Of a stretch of DNA of 64,000 bases, positions 18,644-28,073 are shown piece after piece. Source of the stretch: Liquorilactobacillus cacaonum DSM 21116 (GTDB lineage: Bacteria > Bacillota > Bacilli > Lactobacillales > Lactobacillaceae); contig NZ_AYZE01000005.1 in the NCBI RefSeq assembly GCF_001436735.1, positions 62,001 through 126,000 on the forward strand, read 5' to 3'. Every line of letters starts with the position of its first letter. The first letter of the stretch is position 1. The notes beneath the pieces were generated by a model. It was not told the origin of the DNA. It made no database searches and saw only the letters and a list, made by a program, of their open reading frames with translations. Both the position numbers and the translations under genes were made by a program.

Positions 18644-19783
18644 TCAAAATTTATTTTCATTTATAATTTTCAAAAATATATAAAATCCTGGATTTTTTTG
18701 GGGATAAATTTTACGACAATACTTAATAAATTCTTGATAAAAATAAGGTTTATCATCTTCACTAACAGAGCGCCATGCAAGAAAATCCATTTTCCCTTTT
18801 TTAACAATATCGACATATAGCCCTGTATACTGTTTCTCGTCGTTTTTCTTATAGTACATCTCTTCTGCTTTCCAATAATTATTGTTATTTTTTTTTAACA
18901 AGTTTTTTCGACAGTTGGCATCATTAGGATGTTTAACATCTAACTTTTGATGATTCTCACCATTCAATCCTAAAAATAATTTTCGATCACCTTTTGGAGT
19001 TCCATAGTTAAAAGATTCAGTGTTTGCTATGTTAAACTCCCTAGTTCGATTACTTAAATTCACATTACTTTCCAAAAAACCATAACCCAGCCATTCACTA
19101 ACAAAATTCCCTGTCTCAAGGTTAATAATAAATTCCGACATTCTTGAGCTATAAGGAACTTGAATTTTCATATTTTGCGGAAATTTAAATTCGTTGTTGC
19201 TAAGATGTCTATTATGAAAATTTGCATTAGATTTGTAATCCAACCTTAAAAATAAAATACTTTTTTCATAAGAGAGCAACTTATCATAGTCCGTTTCCCC
19301 TACCCAAAAATTACGAATATACCTAATATTATTGTAATCTATGTAACTTCGAAAAAGATGTATCTTTTGTGCAAGATCACCTAATTCATGGCTATTACTA
19401 TATTCCTTTAGACTTTTCCCGGGAAATACACTTTGTACAAGAAATCTAAAATAATGTAAAAACTTGCTATGTGGAACCATTGTTGGATCTAGCCAAAAAT
19501 TTCCATTTAAATATAAAAAGTTATCTTTCCCTACTGTGGCACCTAACTGAGATAAAACTAACTCAAGCTTCTGTTTTTTACTTAATTTAGACTTTTTCAG
19601 CATACTAGTATATACACTTGAGCCAATAAAATGAGTACTATAATACCATGTCTGTAAATCCTTTTTTGTTGCAAAAGATACCAGACTCCTACTCATTTTT
19701 TTACGGACATAGCGAATTGCAAATTTATCCCACCCGCTACTTTCTAACTCCTTCAAAATTTGATGTATAGATTGTAAATACAT
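18644..19783 (-). CDS. Uncharacterised protein, 379 aa
   Basis: A soluble-looking, Lys/Asn/Tyr-rich protein without signal peptide or membrane segments. A conserved-looking C-terminal core holds YGTPKGDRKLFLGLNGENHQ and a later GLYVDIVKKGKMDFLAWRSV. From memory it may belong to a DUF3114-like group of lactobacilli and streptococci, but I am not sure. The start has GGAGGATAA directly before the ATG. It lies 26 bases downstream of an O-acetyltransferase gene and is probably co-transcribed with it. Function unknown. Confidence 0.7.
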   Translation of the reverse strand: MYLQSIHQILKELESSGWDKFAIRYVRKKMSRSLVSFATKKDLQTWYYSTHFIGSSVYTSMLKKSKLSKKQKLELVLSQLGATVGKDNFLYLNGNFWLDPTMVPHSKFLHYFRFLVQSVFPGKSLKEYSNSHELGDLAQKIHLFRSYIDYNNIRYIRNFWVGETDYDKLLSYEKSILFLRLDYKSNANFHNRHLSNNEFKFPQNMKIQVPYSSRMSEFIINLETGNFVSEWLGYGFLESNVNLSNRTREFNIANTESFNYGTPKGDRKLFLGLNGENHQKLDVKHPNDANCRKNLLKKNNNNYWKAEEMYYKKNDEKQYTGLYVDIVKKGKMDFLAWRSVSEDDKPYFYQEFIKYCRKIYPQKNPGFYIFLKIINENKF

Positions 19784-19809
19784 TTATCCTCCTTTATTGA
19801 CAAGCTTAC

Positions 19810-20394
19810 TCAAAATACCCATGAACAAGGATTACCTTTTGCAATTGCATTAATTGGAATGTCATGTGTCACTACACTTCCGCTCTTGATAAGTGCGCCT
19901 TCACAAATTACCACACCCGGTGTTATAACTACATTGTCCTCAATAATAACATTGTCCCCTATTATTATTGGTTGTTCATAACACCAATGATCAGCACGTA
20001 ATTTCGGATTTTCAGCATGGTTAGATGTATAGATACCAACTTGTGCTCCAATACTGACACTATTTCCGATTTTCACCTCATTACAGTCAATAACCTTAAA
20101 ATCTCTTCCTGCGCTAAAATTGTCTCCTATAGTCAAATTGAATCCAAATTCACAAATAAATCCAATACTAAATGCTGCATTAACTCCCAAATGATTAAAA
20201 AGTGCATCCAAAATTTCTATCCTGACTTTACCACTTCTATACTCATTATCATATCGTCTACACTCAGAATATGCATAATTTCTAGCCCTTGAAATCAGTG
20301 GATCATAATCATAATATAATTCACCAGAATTAGTTATCCCTTTAACATGTCTTATTTCATTTTCTGTTAATTTATCATGTTCATATAAATTCAT
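19810..20394 (-). CDS. Sugar O-acetyltransferase, hexapeptide-repeat (maltose acetyltransferase) family
   Basis: A 194-aa left-handed beta-helix acetyltransferase, probably acetylating a sugar or cell-wall moiety from acetyl-CoA. The N-terminal maltose-acetyltransferase segment (about 5-55) precedes hexapeptide repeats such as IGDNVIIEDNVVITPGVVIC. The catalytic His lies in the SNHAEN segment. It is the first gene of a two-gene minus operon. A paralogue is transcribed divergently 61 bases away. Confidence 0.88.
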   Translation of the reverse strand: MNLYEHDKLTENEIRHVKGITNSGELYYDYDPLISRARNYAYSECRRYDNEYRSGKVRIEILDALFNHLGVNAAFSIGFICEFGFNLTIGDNFSAGRDFKVIDCNEVKIGNSVSIGAQVGIYTSNHAENPKLRADHWCYEQPIIIGDNVIIEDNVVITPGVVICEGALIKSGSVVTHDIPINAIAKGNPCSWVF

Positions 20395-20455
20395 ACTGGT
20401 CAGCCTCTCTTTTTAAGCTATAATTAGGCAGTAAATACTTTTTTGAGGTGAGAAC

Positions 20456-21025
20456 ATGAACATTAATCAAGTTAAAAATTTAACAGATAAACAAAAACCA
20501 TTTATAGCTACTGATCCTATGATTACAGAAGCTCAAAAAAACGCCTTTGAAAATTGTTGTATTTTTAATCAATTAGTTCTTACCAAAAATAATTATGATT
20601 TTAGTATATTTGAAAAATTATTTGATAAAATTGGGAATTCTCCTTATATTGAACCAAATTTCATTTGTTCTTTTGGCTTTAATATCTCTGTAGGTGACAA
20701 TTTTTTTGCAAACCATGATGTTACTATGTTGGATTTTGCAAAAATTTCAATCGGCAACGATGTAAATATTGCACCAAAAGTTGGTTTCTATACTGCAAAC
20801 TTTCTTGAAAGGCCTTCTGATAGACATGCCAAAAAAATGATTGCACACCCAATTACACTGGAAAATGGTGTTTGGATTGGCGGCTCTGCAACTATTCTTG
20901 GTGGAGTAACAATCGGAGAAAATTCGATTGTTGGTGCAGGAAGTGTTGTTACCCACAATATTCCTGCAAATGTCATCGCAGTGGGAAACCCAGCTAGAGT
21001 TCTCCGACCAATAAAATTACACTAG
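20456..21025 (+). CDS. Sugar O-acetyltransferase, hexapeptide-repeat family (paralogue)
   Basis: A 189-aa relative of the divergent neighbour with the same architecture: an N-terminal helical segment, then hexapeptide repeats ending in ENGVWIGGSATILGGVTIGE and NSIVGAGSVVTHNIPANVIA. The position of the family His (usually TxxH) holds TANFLER instead of the SNHAEN seen in the neighbour, so activity could differ. GAGGTGAG precedes the ATG. Its last 9 bases overlap the convergent hydrolase gene. Confidence 0.85.
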   Translation: MNINQVKNLTDKQKPFIATDPMITEAQKNAFENCCIFNQLVLTKNNYDFSIFEKLFDKIGNSPYIEPNFICSFGFNISVGDNFFANHDVTMLDFAKISIGNDVNIAPKVGFYTANFLERPSDRHAKKMIAHPITLENGVWIGGSATILGGVTIGENSIVGAGSVVTHNIPANVIAVGNPARVLRPIKLH

Positions 21026-21910
21026 ATTTGATAGCCAACTTGTAAGAAGCTCCTTATATCTTATATTTTCCTCTACAAAAGGCATATGTCGACTCCCTTC
21101 AAAAAGATGCCACTTTGAATTACTGATTGCATCTGCCATTACTTTCGACACGAGAGGTGTACTTAAATCATCAGTTCCACTAATTATCAAAGTTGGCGTT
21201 TTTATCTTGGTTAATTTTTCAGTATATTCATAATTACGTAAATTTCCTTGTGGCATATATTCATTAGGACCCCATGCAACCATGTACGCTTTAGTTCCTT
21301 TCACAATTTCTTTTTTAGAGTTGGGAAAAGCCGTCCCTGCATGTAAGTTCATGAAATGTGCATTCGCTTCAAGATATTGCTTTTCTTTAAAATCCTGTAC
21401 TAATTCAGCATGTTTGATTGCTTGTTGTTCGTTAGCGGGCAAATAACCTATTAGTCGATGCAATTCTCTGGACCATAACTTAGCAGATGAAAGTGTACTT
21501 GATAAAATTAAACTCTTAATTTTATCTTCATTCCGATCACAAAGATACATTATCGCAAGCATTCCACCCCACGATTGTCCTAGAAGATGAAACTCTTTTA
21601 ACTCAAAATAATTTATTAAATTTTCTAACTCATCTAACCAAGTATTAGCATTATAAAGATTGGGTTCATCATCTGGTATTGAAGAACGTCCACATCCTAT
21701 TTGGTCATACATAATCAATTGTCTTTGACTCAAAGTAGCAACATCATCAAGCACCTTAAAATAATTATGTGTTGAACCTGGGCCCCCATGTAATAGAATT
21801 AACGGTGGTTTTTTTGTTTTTTCCCCTACTATTCTATAGTAGGTCCGATATTTTCCAAATGGAATAAATCCTTCTGTTGATGCATTATCTTTACTTTCCA
21901 TACCATTCAC
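21017..21910 (-). CDS. Prolyl aminopeptidase-like alpha/beta hydrolase
   Basis: A 297-aa proline-iminopeptidase-type hydrolase releasing N-terminal residues from peptides. HGGPGSTHNYF forms the oxyanion region, GQSWGGM holds the nucleophilic Ser, GTDDLSTP the Asp and GSRHMPF the His. A cap domain lies between about residues 130 and 230. There is no signal peptide, so it is cytoplasmic. Exact specificity (Pro-X or another amino acid) cannot be read from sequence. Confidence 0.88.
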   Translation of the reverse strand: MNGMESKDNASTEGFIPFGKYRTYYRIVGEKTKKPPLILLHGGPGSTHNYFKVLDDVATLSQRQLIMYDQIGCGRSSIPDDEPNLYNANTWLDELENLINYFELKEFHLLGQSWGGMLAIMYLCDRNEDKIKSLILSSTLSSAKLWSRELHRLIGYLPANEQQAIKHAELVQDFKEKQYLEANAHFMNLHAGTAFPNSKKEIVKGTKAYMVAWGPNEYMPQGNLRNYEYTEKLTKIKTPTLIISGTDDLSTPLVSKVMADAISNSKWHLFEGSRHMPFVEENIRYKELLTSWLSNLV

Positions 21911-22025
21911 TCACTTCTACATTTTTAATATTATCTTATACTTTTTCTTATTTTATTACACAAAAAAAATTTAGTACTATGCTAAAAGTTAGTTAACCTA
22001 ACTATGCTCTGACAATGTTATAAAA

Positions 22026-22062
22026 GAAAAAAACTAGGTCACAATATAGCTTCTGACCTAGT
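22026..22062 (-). terminator. Terminator of the DUF2798-like gene
   Basis: On the minus strand ACTAGGTCA pairs with TGACCTAGT, followed by seven T. It ends the membrane protein gene starting at 22571. The core is the same as in the hicD terminator. Confidence 0.8.
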
Positions 22063-22103
22063 CAAATTTATAATTTAAAAGTGATTCATAATTCCTTTTC
22101 TTA

Positions 22104-22571
22104 TTAGATAGGTGCAACATATCTATCTCGCAACCACTTTATAACCTTAATAACAAGTGGTCGAACAATAAAGAAAAAGACCGGGATAGCAACAATAATC
22201 GTATGAAGCCAATTAAAAAAATAACTTCTCACTATATGATGTGGTAAATAATTCTTTGTTAGGAGCGTCATTATAGCAATCACAATTGTTACATTACATA
22301 ATATAGTTAGCATTGGAAAACTAATGCTTTTCTTTTGCGCCCCTAACCACAGAGACTTCGAGTGCAAGTGAGCAACTACTGGACCAGAAATAAATCTCTT
22401 GACCAAGTACACAATACAAAATGCCAATGGATATATCATAATTTCCTTCTTAAAAGTGTACTTTGCAAAACCAAAACGCCAGAGCATATTGTAATTAGAC
22501 ATCAAAAAAACCATCGTTGCCATAATACAAATTCCTATAGCACTCGGATGATGTAGTAGCTTTCTAAACAT
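22104..22571 (-). CDS. DUF2798-like membrane protein
   Basis: A 155-aa protein with four hydrophobic segments (about 12-30, 45-62, 85-108, 118-140). It is arranged as two similar halves with basic loops, the general look of DUF2798 proteins. Monocistronic with its own terminator. Function unknown; the family call is from memory of the pattern. Confidence 0.6.
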   Translation of the reverse strand: MFRKLLHHPSAIGICIMATMVFLMSNYNMLWRFGFAKYTFKKEIMIYPLAFCIVYLVKRFISGPVVAHLHSKSLWLGAQKKSISFPMLTILCNVTIVIAIMTLLTKNYLPHHIVRSYFFNWLHTIIVAIPVFFFIVRPLVIKVIKWLRDRYVAPI

Positions 22572-22654
22572 TCAAAAATCTCTCCTCTTCTTCTTCATAA
22601 ATTTATTTTATCACAGATTTTTACTTTTTAACTATTCTTTTACATTTTTACTTA

Positions 22655-23134
22655 TCATTTGTGGTAGGGACTCCCAATATTAATCATAAAAGATCGATAA
22701 ATCTGTTCTGTTAAAACCAACCTCATTAATTGGTGGGGCAGTGTAAATCTACCAAAAGAAATTTCACTATTTGCTCTTTCCATAACTTTCTTACTTACCC
22801 CTAAAGACCCACCTATAACAAAAGTAATATCACTCGTACCATAAACTGTTAGCTTATTTAACTCAGTCGCAAACTCTTCAGATGTCCGCTCTTTTCCTTT
22901 AATGGCCAAAACAAACACATATTCTTTATCCTTAATTTTTAATAATATTCGATCACCCTCTACAACCTTAACTTGCTCCATTTCCGCTATACTTAACTTT
23001 TCTGGTGCTTGTTCATCATTAACCTCGATAATTTCAAAATTACAAAATTTACTTAAGCGTTTTGCATATTCTGTAATTCCTTGTTTCAAATATTTCTCTT
23101 TTAATTTACCAACTACAATAACTTTGATGTTCAT
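22655..23134 (-). CDS. rlmH: 23S rRNA (pseudouridine1915-N3)-methyltransferase RlmH
   Basis: A 159-aa SPOUT methyltransferase acting on helix 69 of assembled 70S ribosomes. The signatures are an N-terminal [20 protein letters not shown], the SAM knot [10 protein letters not shown], and the C-terminus [19 protein letters not shown]. Full length. Gene order htrA-rlmH is typical near the origin of Lactobacillales. The upstream intergenic region carries DnaA boxes. Confidence 0.97.
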   Translation of the reverse strand: MNIKVIVVGKLKEKYLKQGITEYAKRLSKFCNFEIIEVNDEQAPEKLSIAEMEQVKVVEGDRILLKIKDKEYVFVLAIKGKERTSEEFATELNKLTVYGTSDITFVIGGSLGVSKKVMERANSEISFGRFTLPHQLMRLVLTEQIYRSFMINIGSPYHK

Positions 23135-23155
23135 AAGTCCCTACCTTTTCACAAT

Positions 23156-23480
23156 TTATCCACATAGTTATCCACTTATCCACAATTTATAAATCAACAT
23201 ATTGTTACGAACATACTTTCGTCACAACATTTATTTAATTGTAATTTGTCAACTATTAGTAATTTATCCACATAAAAAATTCATGTGGTACATATCTAAC
23301 TATATGCCTGAAATGCTTTTAAATCAACATTTATCGGTAACAAAACAAAATTAATAAAAAGATATTAACAGCTTAGCGCACAGCTTGTGGATAACTTTTT
23401 TTGCTAGTTTTTCCTTGTTTTATAGCCTGTTTTATAGTTCTCAACACCTCACTTTTCTTTTTTTCACATTTTTATCCACA
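23156..23480. other. Cluster of six DnaA boxes between rlmH and htrA
   Basis: Five perfect TTATCCACA boxes are at 23156-23164, 23176-23184, 23264-23272 and 23472-23480 on the plus strand and 23386-23394 on the minus strand. One 8/9 match is at 23168-23176. They lie in a 440-bp AT-rich gene-free stretch. dnaA is not adjacent and gene orientation does not switch here. I therefore read this as a DnaA-binding cluster near the origin (titration or regulatory) or an accessory part of the origin. Confidence 0.75.
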
Positions 23481-23508
23481 TTACTAAATATATCCTTATT
23501 TACTCCAT

Positions 23509-23553
23509 AAAAAAAAGTATTTATCCTCCTTATTTTACGGATAAATACCTTTT
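23509..23553 (-). terminator. Terminator of htrA
   Basis: On the minus strand GGTATTTATCC pairs with GGATAAATAC, followed by eight T. It lies 25 bases after the htrA stop. Confidence 0.85.
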
Positions 23554-23577
23554 CAATTAAATTATAAATTATCTTTA

Positions 23578-24891
23578 CTAATTTCCTGAATTTGAAGCAG
23601 TCGTAGTATTTGAGTCATTTGCTTCAAGTGTTAATTTTAAGTTTGCCGTTTTTAAAGTCCCATCCCGATAATACTGAATCTGGACCGTATCTCCTAATTT
23701 ATGAGAGTAAAGAGCAGTTCTAAGACTTGATAGTCCTTTTACTTTCTTTCCCCCAAGCGAAGTGATTACATCATATTTTTGTAACCCTGCAGCCTTAGCT
23801 GGAGAATTCTTTGAAACCTTAATTACTACTACACCACTTGTAACACTACTTGGTAACTTAAGTGCCGATTTTTGTTCGCTAGTTGAAACATAACTTAGGT
23901 TAATTAGTGATATGCCTAGAGCTGGACGTTTGATTTTTCCATCTTTGACTAATAAATTAATAATTTTAACAACTTCATTACTTGGAATCGCAAAACCCAT
24001 ACCCTCTACAGAGGTTGAAGAACTCGTTGAACTTGTCCCTGTACTTGTCAATTTCATTGAATTTATCCCTACGACTTGGCCATCTAAATTAACCAATGGC
24101 CCACCCGAATTTCCAGGATTAATTGCTGCATCTGTTTGAATGACTGTGGTTTGTCCAGTGCTAACACCATCACTATCAGTTGTTTCAATAGTTCTTTTCT
24201 TAGCAGAAATAATTCCCTGAGTCAAAGTTGTCGCATATGTGGATCCAAGCGGTGAACCAATTGCCAATGCAGTTTGACCAACACTAATATTATTCGAATT
24301 ACCAAAAGTGGCAACTTGTGTTACATCAGCAGCATTTATTTTTAAAACAGCTAAGTCCGTCACAGAATCATGACCAACGACTGTTGCTGATAATTTCTTT
24401 CCACTGTTGAGCAACACTTTAACTTTATCTGCACCAGAAATAACATGATTATTAGTCACAATAAACGCTGTATCCCCAGTCTTTTTGTAAATTACACCCG
24501 AGCCTTCACTCTCAGATGTAGTTTCACCTGACGAACTATCACCAAACAAATCATCTAAAGAGCTAGATGAACTACTTTTTGAGTAGGCTTCAACAGAAAC
24601 AACAGCATTTTTAATTTTGTTAAACGCTGTTGTAGATTGCGTACTTACATTTACTTTAATATTACTAATTTTTGCTGTTCCCTTTTCATTTTCTCCCGTA
24701 ACAGTAGTGCTTTCATAATTTTGATATGCCGCATATCCACCAAATGCTATTCCGCCACCTAAGAGTCCACCAACAAGTGCAATTAAAAATAATTTACCTA
24801 TTTTGGGTTGCTTGGGACGCTGATTTTTCGGAGAAGATCCCTCATCAATTACTTCACCACTGATTACTTCTTTTTCTTCGTTATTATCCAT
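23578..24891 (-). CDS. htrA: HtrA/DegP-type membrane-anchored serine protease
   Basis: Surface protein quality-control protease, 437 aa. An acidic N-terminal tail precedes one membrane anchor (about residues 33-56). The trypsin-like domain has H149 (TNNHV), D179 (VTDLAVLK) and S262 (GNSGGP). One PDZ domain follows (about 320-420). A Ser-rich linker lies at 104-125 and a Ser/Thr/Asn tail at the end. It is the last gene downstream of the wal cluster. In the family it degrades or refolds secreted proteins. Confidence 0.96.
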   Translation of the reverse strand: MDNNEEKEVISGEVIDEGSSPKNQRPKQPKIGKLFLIALVGGLLGGGIAFGGYAAYQNYESTTVTGENEKGTAKISNIKVNVSTQSTTAFNKIKNAVVSVEAYSKSSSSSSLDDLFGDSSSGETTSESEGSGVIYKKTGDTAFIVTNNHVISGADKVKVLLNSGKKLSATVVGHDSVTDLAVLKINAADVTQVATFGNSNNISVGQTALAIGSPLGSTYATTLTQGIISAKKRTIETTDSDGVSTGQTTVIQTDAAINPGNSGGPLVNLDGQVVGINSMKLTSTGTSSTSSSTSVEGMGFAIPSNEVVKIINLLVKDGKIKRPALGISLINLSYVSTSEQKSALKLPSSVTSGVVVIKVSKNSPAKAAGLQKYDVITSLGGKKVKGLSSLRTALYSHKLGDTVQIQYYRDGTLKTANLKLTLEANDSNTTTASNSGN

Positions 24892-25037
24892 GAGCCCTTA
24901 CATTATTCTTTTATGAATAATGCAGTTCCCCCCTTCTCAGTGTAAAATAATAGTTCTTTATCCCATTTTACCGATAAATTTTGAAAAAACCATGAAATAA
25001 ATACTATGTTTATCTAAAGTAATCTATTATTGATAAG

Positions 25038-25862
25038 TTAAATTGTCACTAGTTTTGTAGCTTTATTTGGATCTGTATCATAAATTTTAAAATCCCGATT
25101 AACACCTAAATCTTGCTGTTTCATAGTTGCTTCTACCGTTAAATGTGCCAACTCTTTTACATTGTTGTCTTTACTTAAATGTCCCAAATAAATTTGTTTT
25201 GTTTTGTTACCTAGTACATCTATCAAGGTGTTAGCTCCATCTTCATTCGACAAATGTCCCTGATCTCCTAAAATTCTTTGCTTTAACGACCAAGGATACG
25301 CACCCATTCTAAGCATTTCTATATCATGATTACATTCAATTAAATATCCATCAGCATTTCTTACAATTCCCTCGAGATGTTCAGAAACATATCCTGTATC
25401 TGTCAATATCACAAATGAATGACCATTATGATAAAATTGATAAAATTGTGGTTCTGCAGCATCATGAGAAACACCAAAACTTTCAACATCTAAATCAAAA
25501 AATGACTTCGTTTTTCCCATATCAAACAAATGCTTTTGCCCGATAGGAATCTCACCTATCTTACTATTCATTGCCTCCCATGTACCCTGGTTAGCATACA
25601 CATCCAAATGATACTTTCTTGCAAGTACTCCCACACTTTTACAATGGTCTGTATGTTCATGTGTAACAAATAAACTGTCCACATCAGAAAGATCTTTACC
25701 AATTGATGCCATAAGATTTGCAATTTTTTTCCCACTTAACCCGGCGTCAACCAAAACTCTTTGTTTCGGAGTTTCAATATACGTAACATTCCCACTGCTT
25801 CCACTTGCTAAAATACTAATTTTCATATCATCAGTTTTTGTGGTTTCCATATTAACACTCAT
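25038..25862 (-). CDS. walJ: MBL-fold hydrolase WalJ (YycJ)
   Basis: A 274-aa metallo-beta-lactamase-fold protein with THEHTDH near residue 65 and later TDTGY and CNHD metal ligands. It is always linked to walRK in Firmicutes, with a proposed 5'-exonuclease or DNA-replication-linked role. The ATG at 25862 has GAGGGA upstream; a second in-frame ATG 12 codons later begins the conserved MKISILASGSSGN. It is 28 bases after walI. Confidence 0.93.
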   Translation of the reverse strand: MSVNMETTKTDDMKISILASGSSGNVTYIETPKQRVLVDAGLSGKKIANLMASIGKDLSDVDSLFVTHEHTDHCKSVGVLARKYHLDVYANQGTWEAMNSKIGEIPIGQKHLFDMGKTKSFFDLDVESFGVSHDAAEPQFYQFYHNGHSFVILTDTGYVSEHLEGIVRNADGYLIECNHDIEMLRMGAYPWSLKQRILGDQGHLSNEDGANTLIDVLGNKTKQIYLGHLSKDNNVKELAHLTVEATMKQQDLGVNRDFKIYDTDPNKATKLVTI

Positions 25863-25890
25863 TTAAAATTCCCTCTATCTCAAATCTTTG

Positions 25891-26703
25891 CTAATCCATA
25901 CTACTTGATTCATCCATTATAGCTCCTGAAAAAGCATTTATTCGTCTATATTGTATATTCCCTGTCGAATTGCTCTTGACTGCTATTACCCAAGTTGGTA
26001 TATAGACAACATTATTGTTAACTGCAAGTAATTTTGTATAACCAAGATTTACCCACTCTACTGTGCTATCATTCATTAATTTATTATATTGATATAACCA
26101 AATAACTGCCCGTTCTTGACTTATTATCGGCTTTTGATCATGCAGTATCTCTATATTTTCTAATATCCCTTGAGTATATTCGATTGCGTAACCGCTTCTT
26201 ATACTAAACCTTAATTGCCCACTTGTCAGATAAACAGGTATTCCGTGAATAGTTTGAGTATACACAACAGTCGTCCTCGTTGATAAGCTTCTATCGTATT
26301 TGTATTCCTTACCGTCTACTATTTTAGTTGAATCATCAACAATACTGTTTAATGTATCTTGGGGTCTATTGCTTTCCTTGATTTTTATTGGATTTTCAAA
26401 TGTTGATACAATTTTATGATTTTCATAAGTCGCTGTTTGATTTTGTAATGCATCTAAATTTAACTGAAGATCATTTCTAACCGGACTTGCTATATAATAT
26501 CCATTCCCTTTTTTGCTTGAAAGCCTTCCATATGAAATTTGATCATCTCTAATACTCTTTAACACCGATGAAAGTGAGTCTTCACTGGTAGAATTCGACG
26601 TTGAAATAACAGTATCATCCTTTTGTGAATAAGATATAAACAAAAAAATGTCCAAAGCCACAAAAGCTATAAAGAAAATTAACTCTATTCTTTTAAAGTT
26701 CAT
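25891..26703 (-). CDS. walI: WalI (YycI), regulator of WalK
   Basis: A 270-aa single-pass membrane protein (helix about residues 5-23) with an extracytoplasmic YycI domain. In Bacillus WalH and WalI contact WalK in the membrane and restrain it. Position between walH and walJ and the topology support the call; sequence conservation is normally low. Confidence 0.9.
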   Translation of the reverse strand: MNFKRIELIFFIAFVALDIFLFISYSQKDDTVISTSNSTSEDSLSSVLKSIRDDQISYGRLSSKKGNGYYIASPVRNDLQLNLDALQNQTATYENHKIVSTFENPIKIKESNRPQDTLNSIVDDSTKIVDGKEYKYDRSLSTRTTVVYTQTIHGIPVYLTSGQLRFSIRSGYAIEYTQGILENIEILHDQKPIISQERAVIWLYQYNKLMNDSTVEWVNLGYTKLLAVNNNVVYIPTWVIAVKSNSTGNIQYRRINAFSGAIMDESSSMD

Positions 26704-26723
26704 ATCTTCTCATCCTTTCACCC

Positions 26724-28073
26724 TTAATTTCCTGTTAAAAGTGTATCTAATTCGCTCCAGTGTCCATCTAAATAAACATAGTATGTGGGAATCAAGTCAA
26801 CCACTAAACTTGACGACTGATTTTTTTGCCATTTATAAGCAACTCGAATATCTTTTATTTTATTTGTCGAATATCCTTTGTTTTCAAGTTCTCTTAGAAC
26901 TGTGTAAGTAGATGGCAGACTTTGCTTATACTGACTAGAAGGCACTGGCACTTGCAAACTGTTTAAAGAAAGATTATATTCTTTACCACCTGTACTCATT
27001 ATCTTAATTTGGTACGATCCATAATTATCATCGCTGATAATTGGAAAACCCGCAATATAGCTTCTATAAGTAACTGTTCCATCTTCTGCATTTATTTCGT
27101 CAAATCGCAAATTATCCGGAGTCGTTCCAATAATGTTTAGCTCCTCGAGACTCTCCTTCAAATGTGTATAATAATCCAACTTTTGCGTTTTTACTTTGCC
27201 GCTGTTTGCTTCATCAAAATAATCTAATGCTGCATAATTTTCATATTGAATTGCACTAGTAGTATCATTTAAAGTCAACCTATTATCAGAGCCATCTAAA
27301 TAAATTGTTTTATTTTTCTGCAATTTTGTTGATATTGATGTTTGGCCACTTGGATTCAATAGTTCACTCACGTAGGAGCTTATATTAGTCTTATTGTATA
27401 GATAGCTATACTTTGGAAATTGCACTGAACCAACATAAAAATTGATTATTTTATTATTAAGTGGATAGTAATCCACCTCAACTTTTACATTATCAACATC
27501 CTTACTCTTTAGGTAAGTTTGTATCTTGGTTACCTTCATCTTACTGAGTGTAACTGTACAAACTTCCTTTGTTTGATCATTCAGTAAATACAAATATTTA
27601 CCATTTGATACTGGAATCATAATTCTATTAAATTTAAAATTTTCGATGCCTTTTATTTTTTGCAAAAACACTTTATTAAAAATCTTCACAGTTATCGGAC
27701 TATTATAATTTAGCAATAGCATATTATTTTGTTTTAAAAAAGTTAAATAGTCAGTTTCATTTTTATATTTTTTCATTGAAACTGAAGAACTATCCCATTT
27801 CTTCATAACCTTCCAAACTTTACCAATTAAATAGTCCTTTGAACTAGGAATTTGATATTGTAAATTATCTTCATTATACGTAACTTGTAACGGTAAAAAA
27901 ACATCACTCAAAGTTTTTTTACTAACACTTGTATTATTTTCCCCTGTATTAGTTGTTTCCTTAGAATCATGTTGCAGCATTGCTGGATTGAACCAAATAA
28001 GTGCCGAAAAGAAAATACTAATTAAAATTGTGATTATCAATCCTATATGCAATAAGATTCTTCTAACCTTCAT
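26724..28073 (-). CDS. walH: WalH (YycH), regulator of WalK
   Basis: About 449 aa, one N-terminal membrane helix (starting MKVRRILLHIGLIITIL) and a large extracytoplasmic domain. I start at the ATG at 28073, because GAGGGGGAA lies 9 bases upstream and the basic residues then directly precede the helix. The open frame runs further up but lies inside walK. It overlaps the walK end by 11 bases, suggesting coupled translation. It works with WalI on WalK. Confidence 0.9.
   Translation of the reverse strand: MKVRRILLHIGLIITILISIFFSALIWFNPAMLQHDSKETTNTGENNTSVSKKTLSDVFLPLQVTYNEDNLQYQIPSSKDYLIGKVWKVMKKWDSSSVSMKKYKNETDYLTFLKQNNMLLLNYNSPITVKIFNKVFLQKIKGIENFKFNRIMIPVSNGKYLYLLNDQTKEVCTVTLSKMKVTKIQTYLKSKDVDNVKVEVDYYPLNNKIINFYVGSVQFPKYSYLYNKTNISSYVSELLNPSGQTSISTKLQKNKTIYLDGSDNRLTLNDTTSAIQYENYAALDYFDEANSGKVKTQKLDYYTHLKESLEELNIIGTTPDNLRFDEINAEDGTVTYRSYIAGFPIISDDNYGSYQIKIMSTGGKEYNLSLNSLQVPVPSSQYKQSLPSTYTVLRELENKGYSTNKIKDIRVAYKWQKNQSSSLVVDLIPTYYVYLDGHWSELDTLLTGN

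Noticed and set aside
23156-23480. Calling the DnaA-box cluster the chromosomal oriC
   Set aside because: dnaA is not adjacent, gene direction does not change on either side, and no clear unwinding element was identified. Kept as a DnaA-box cluster only.
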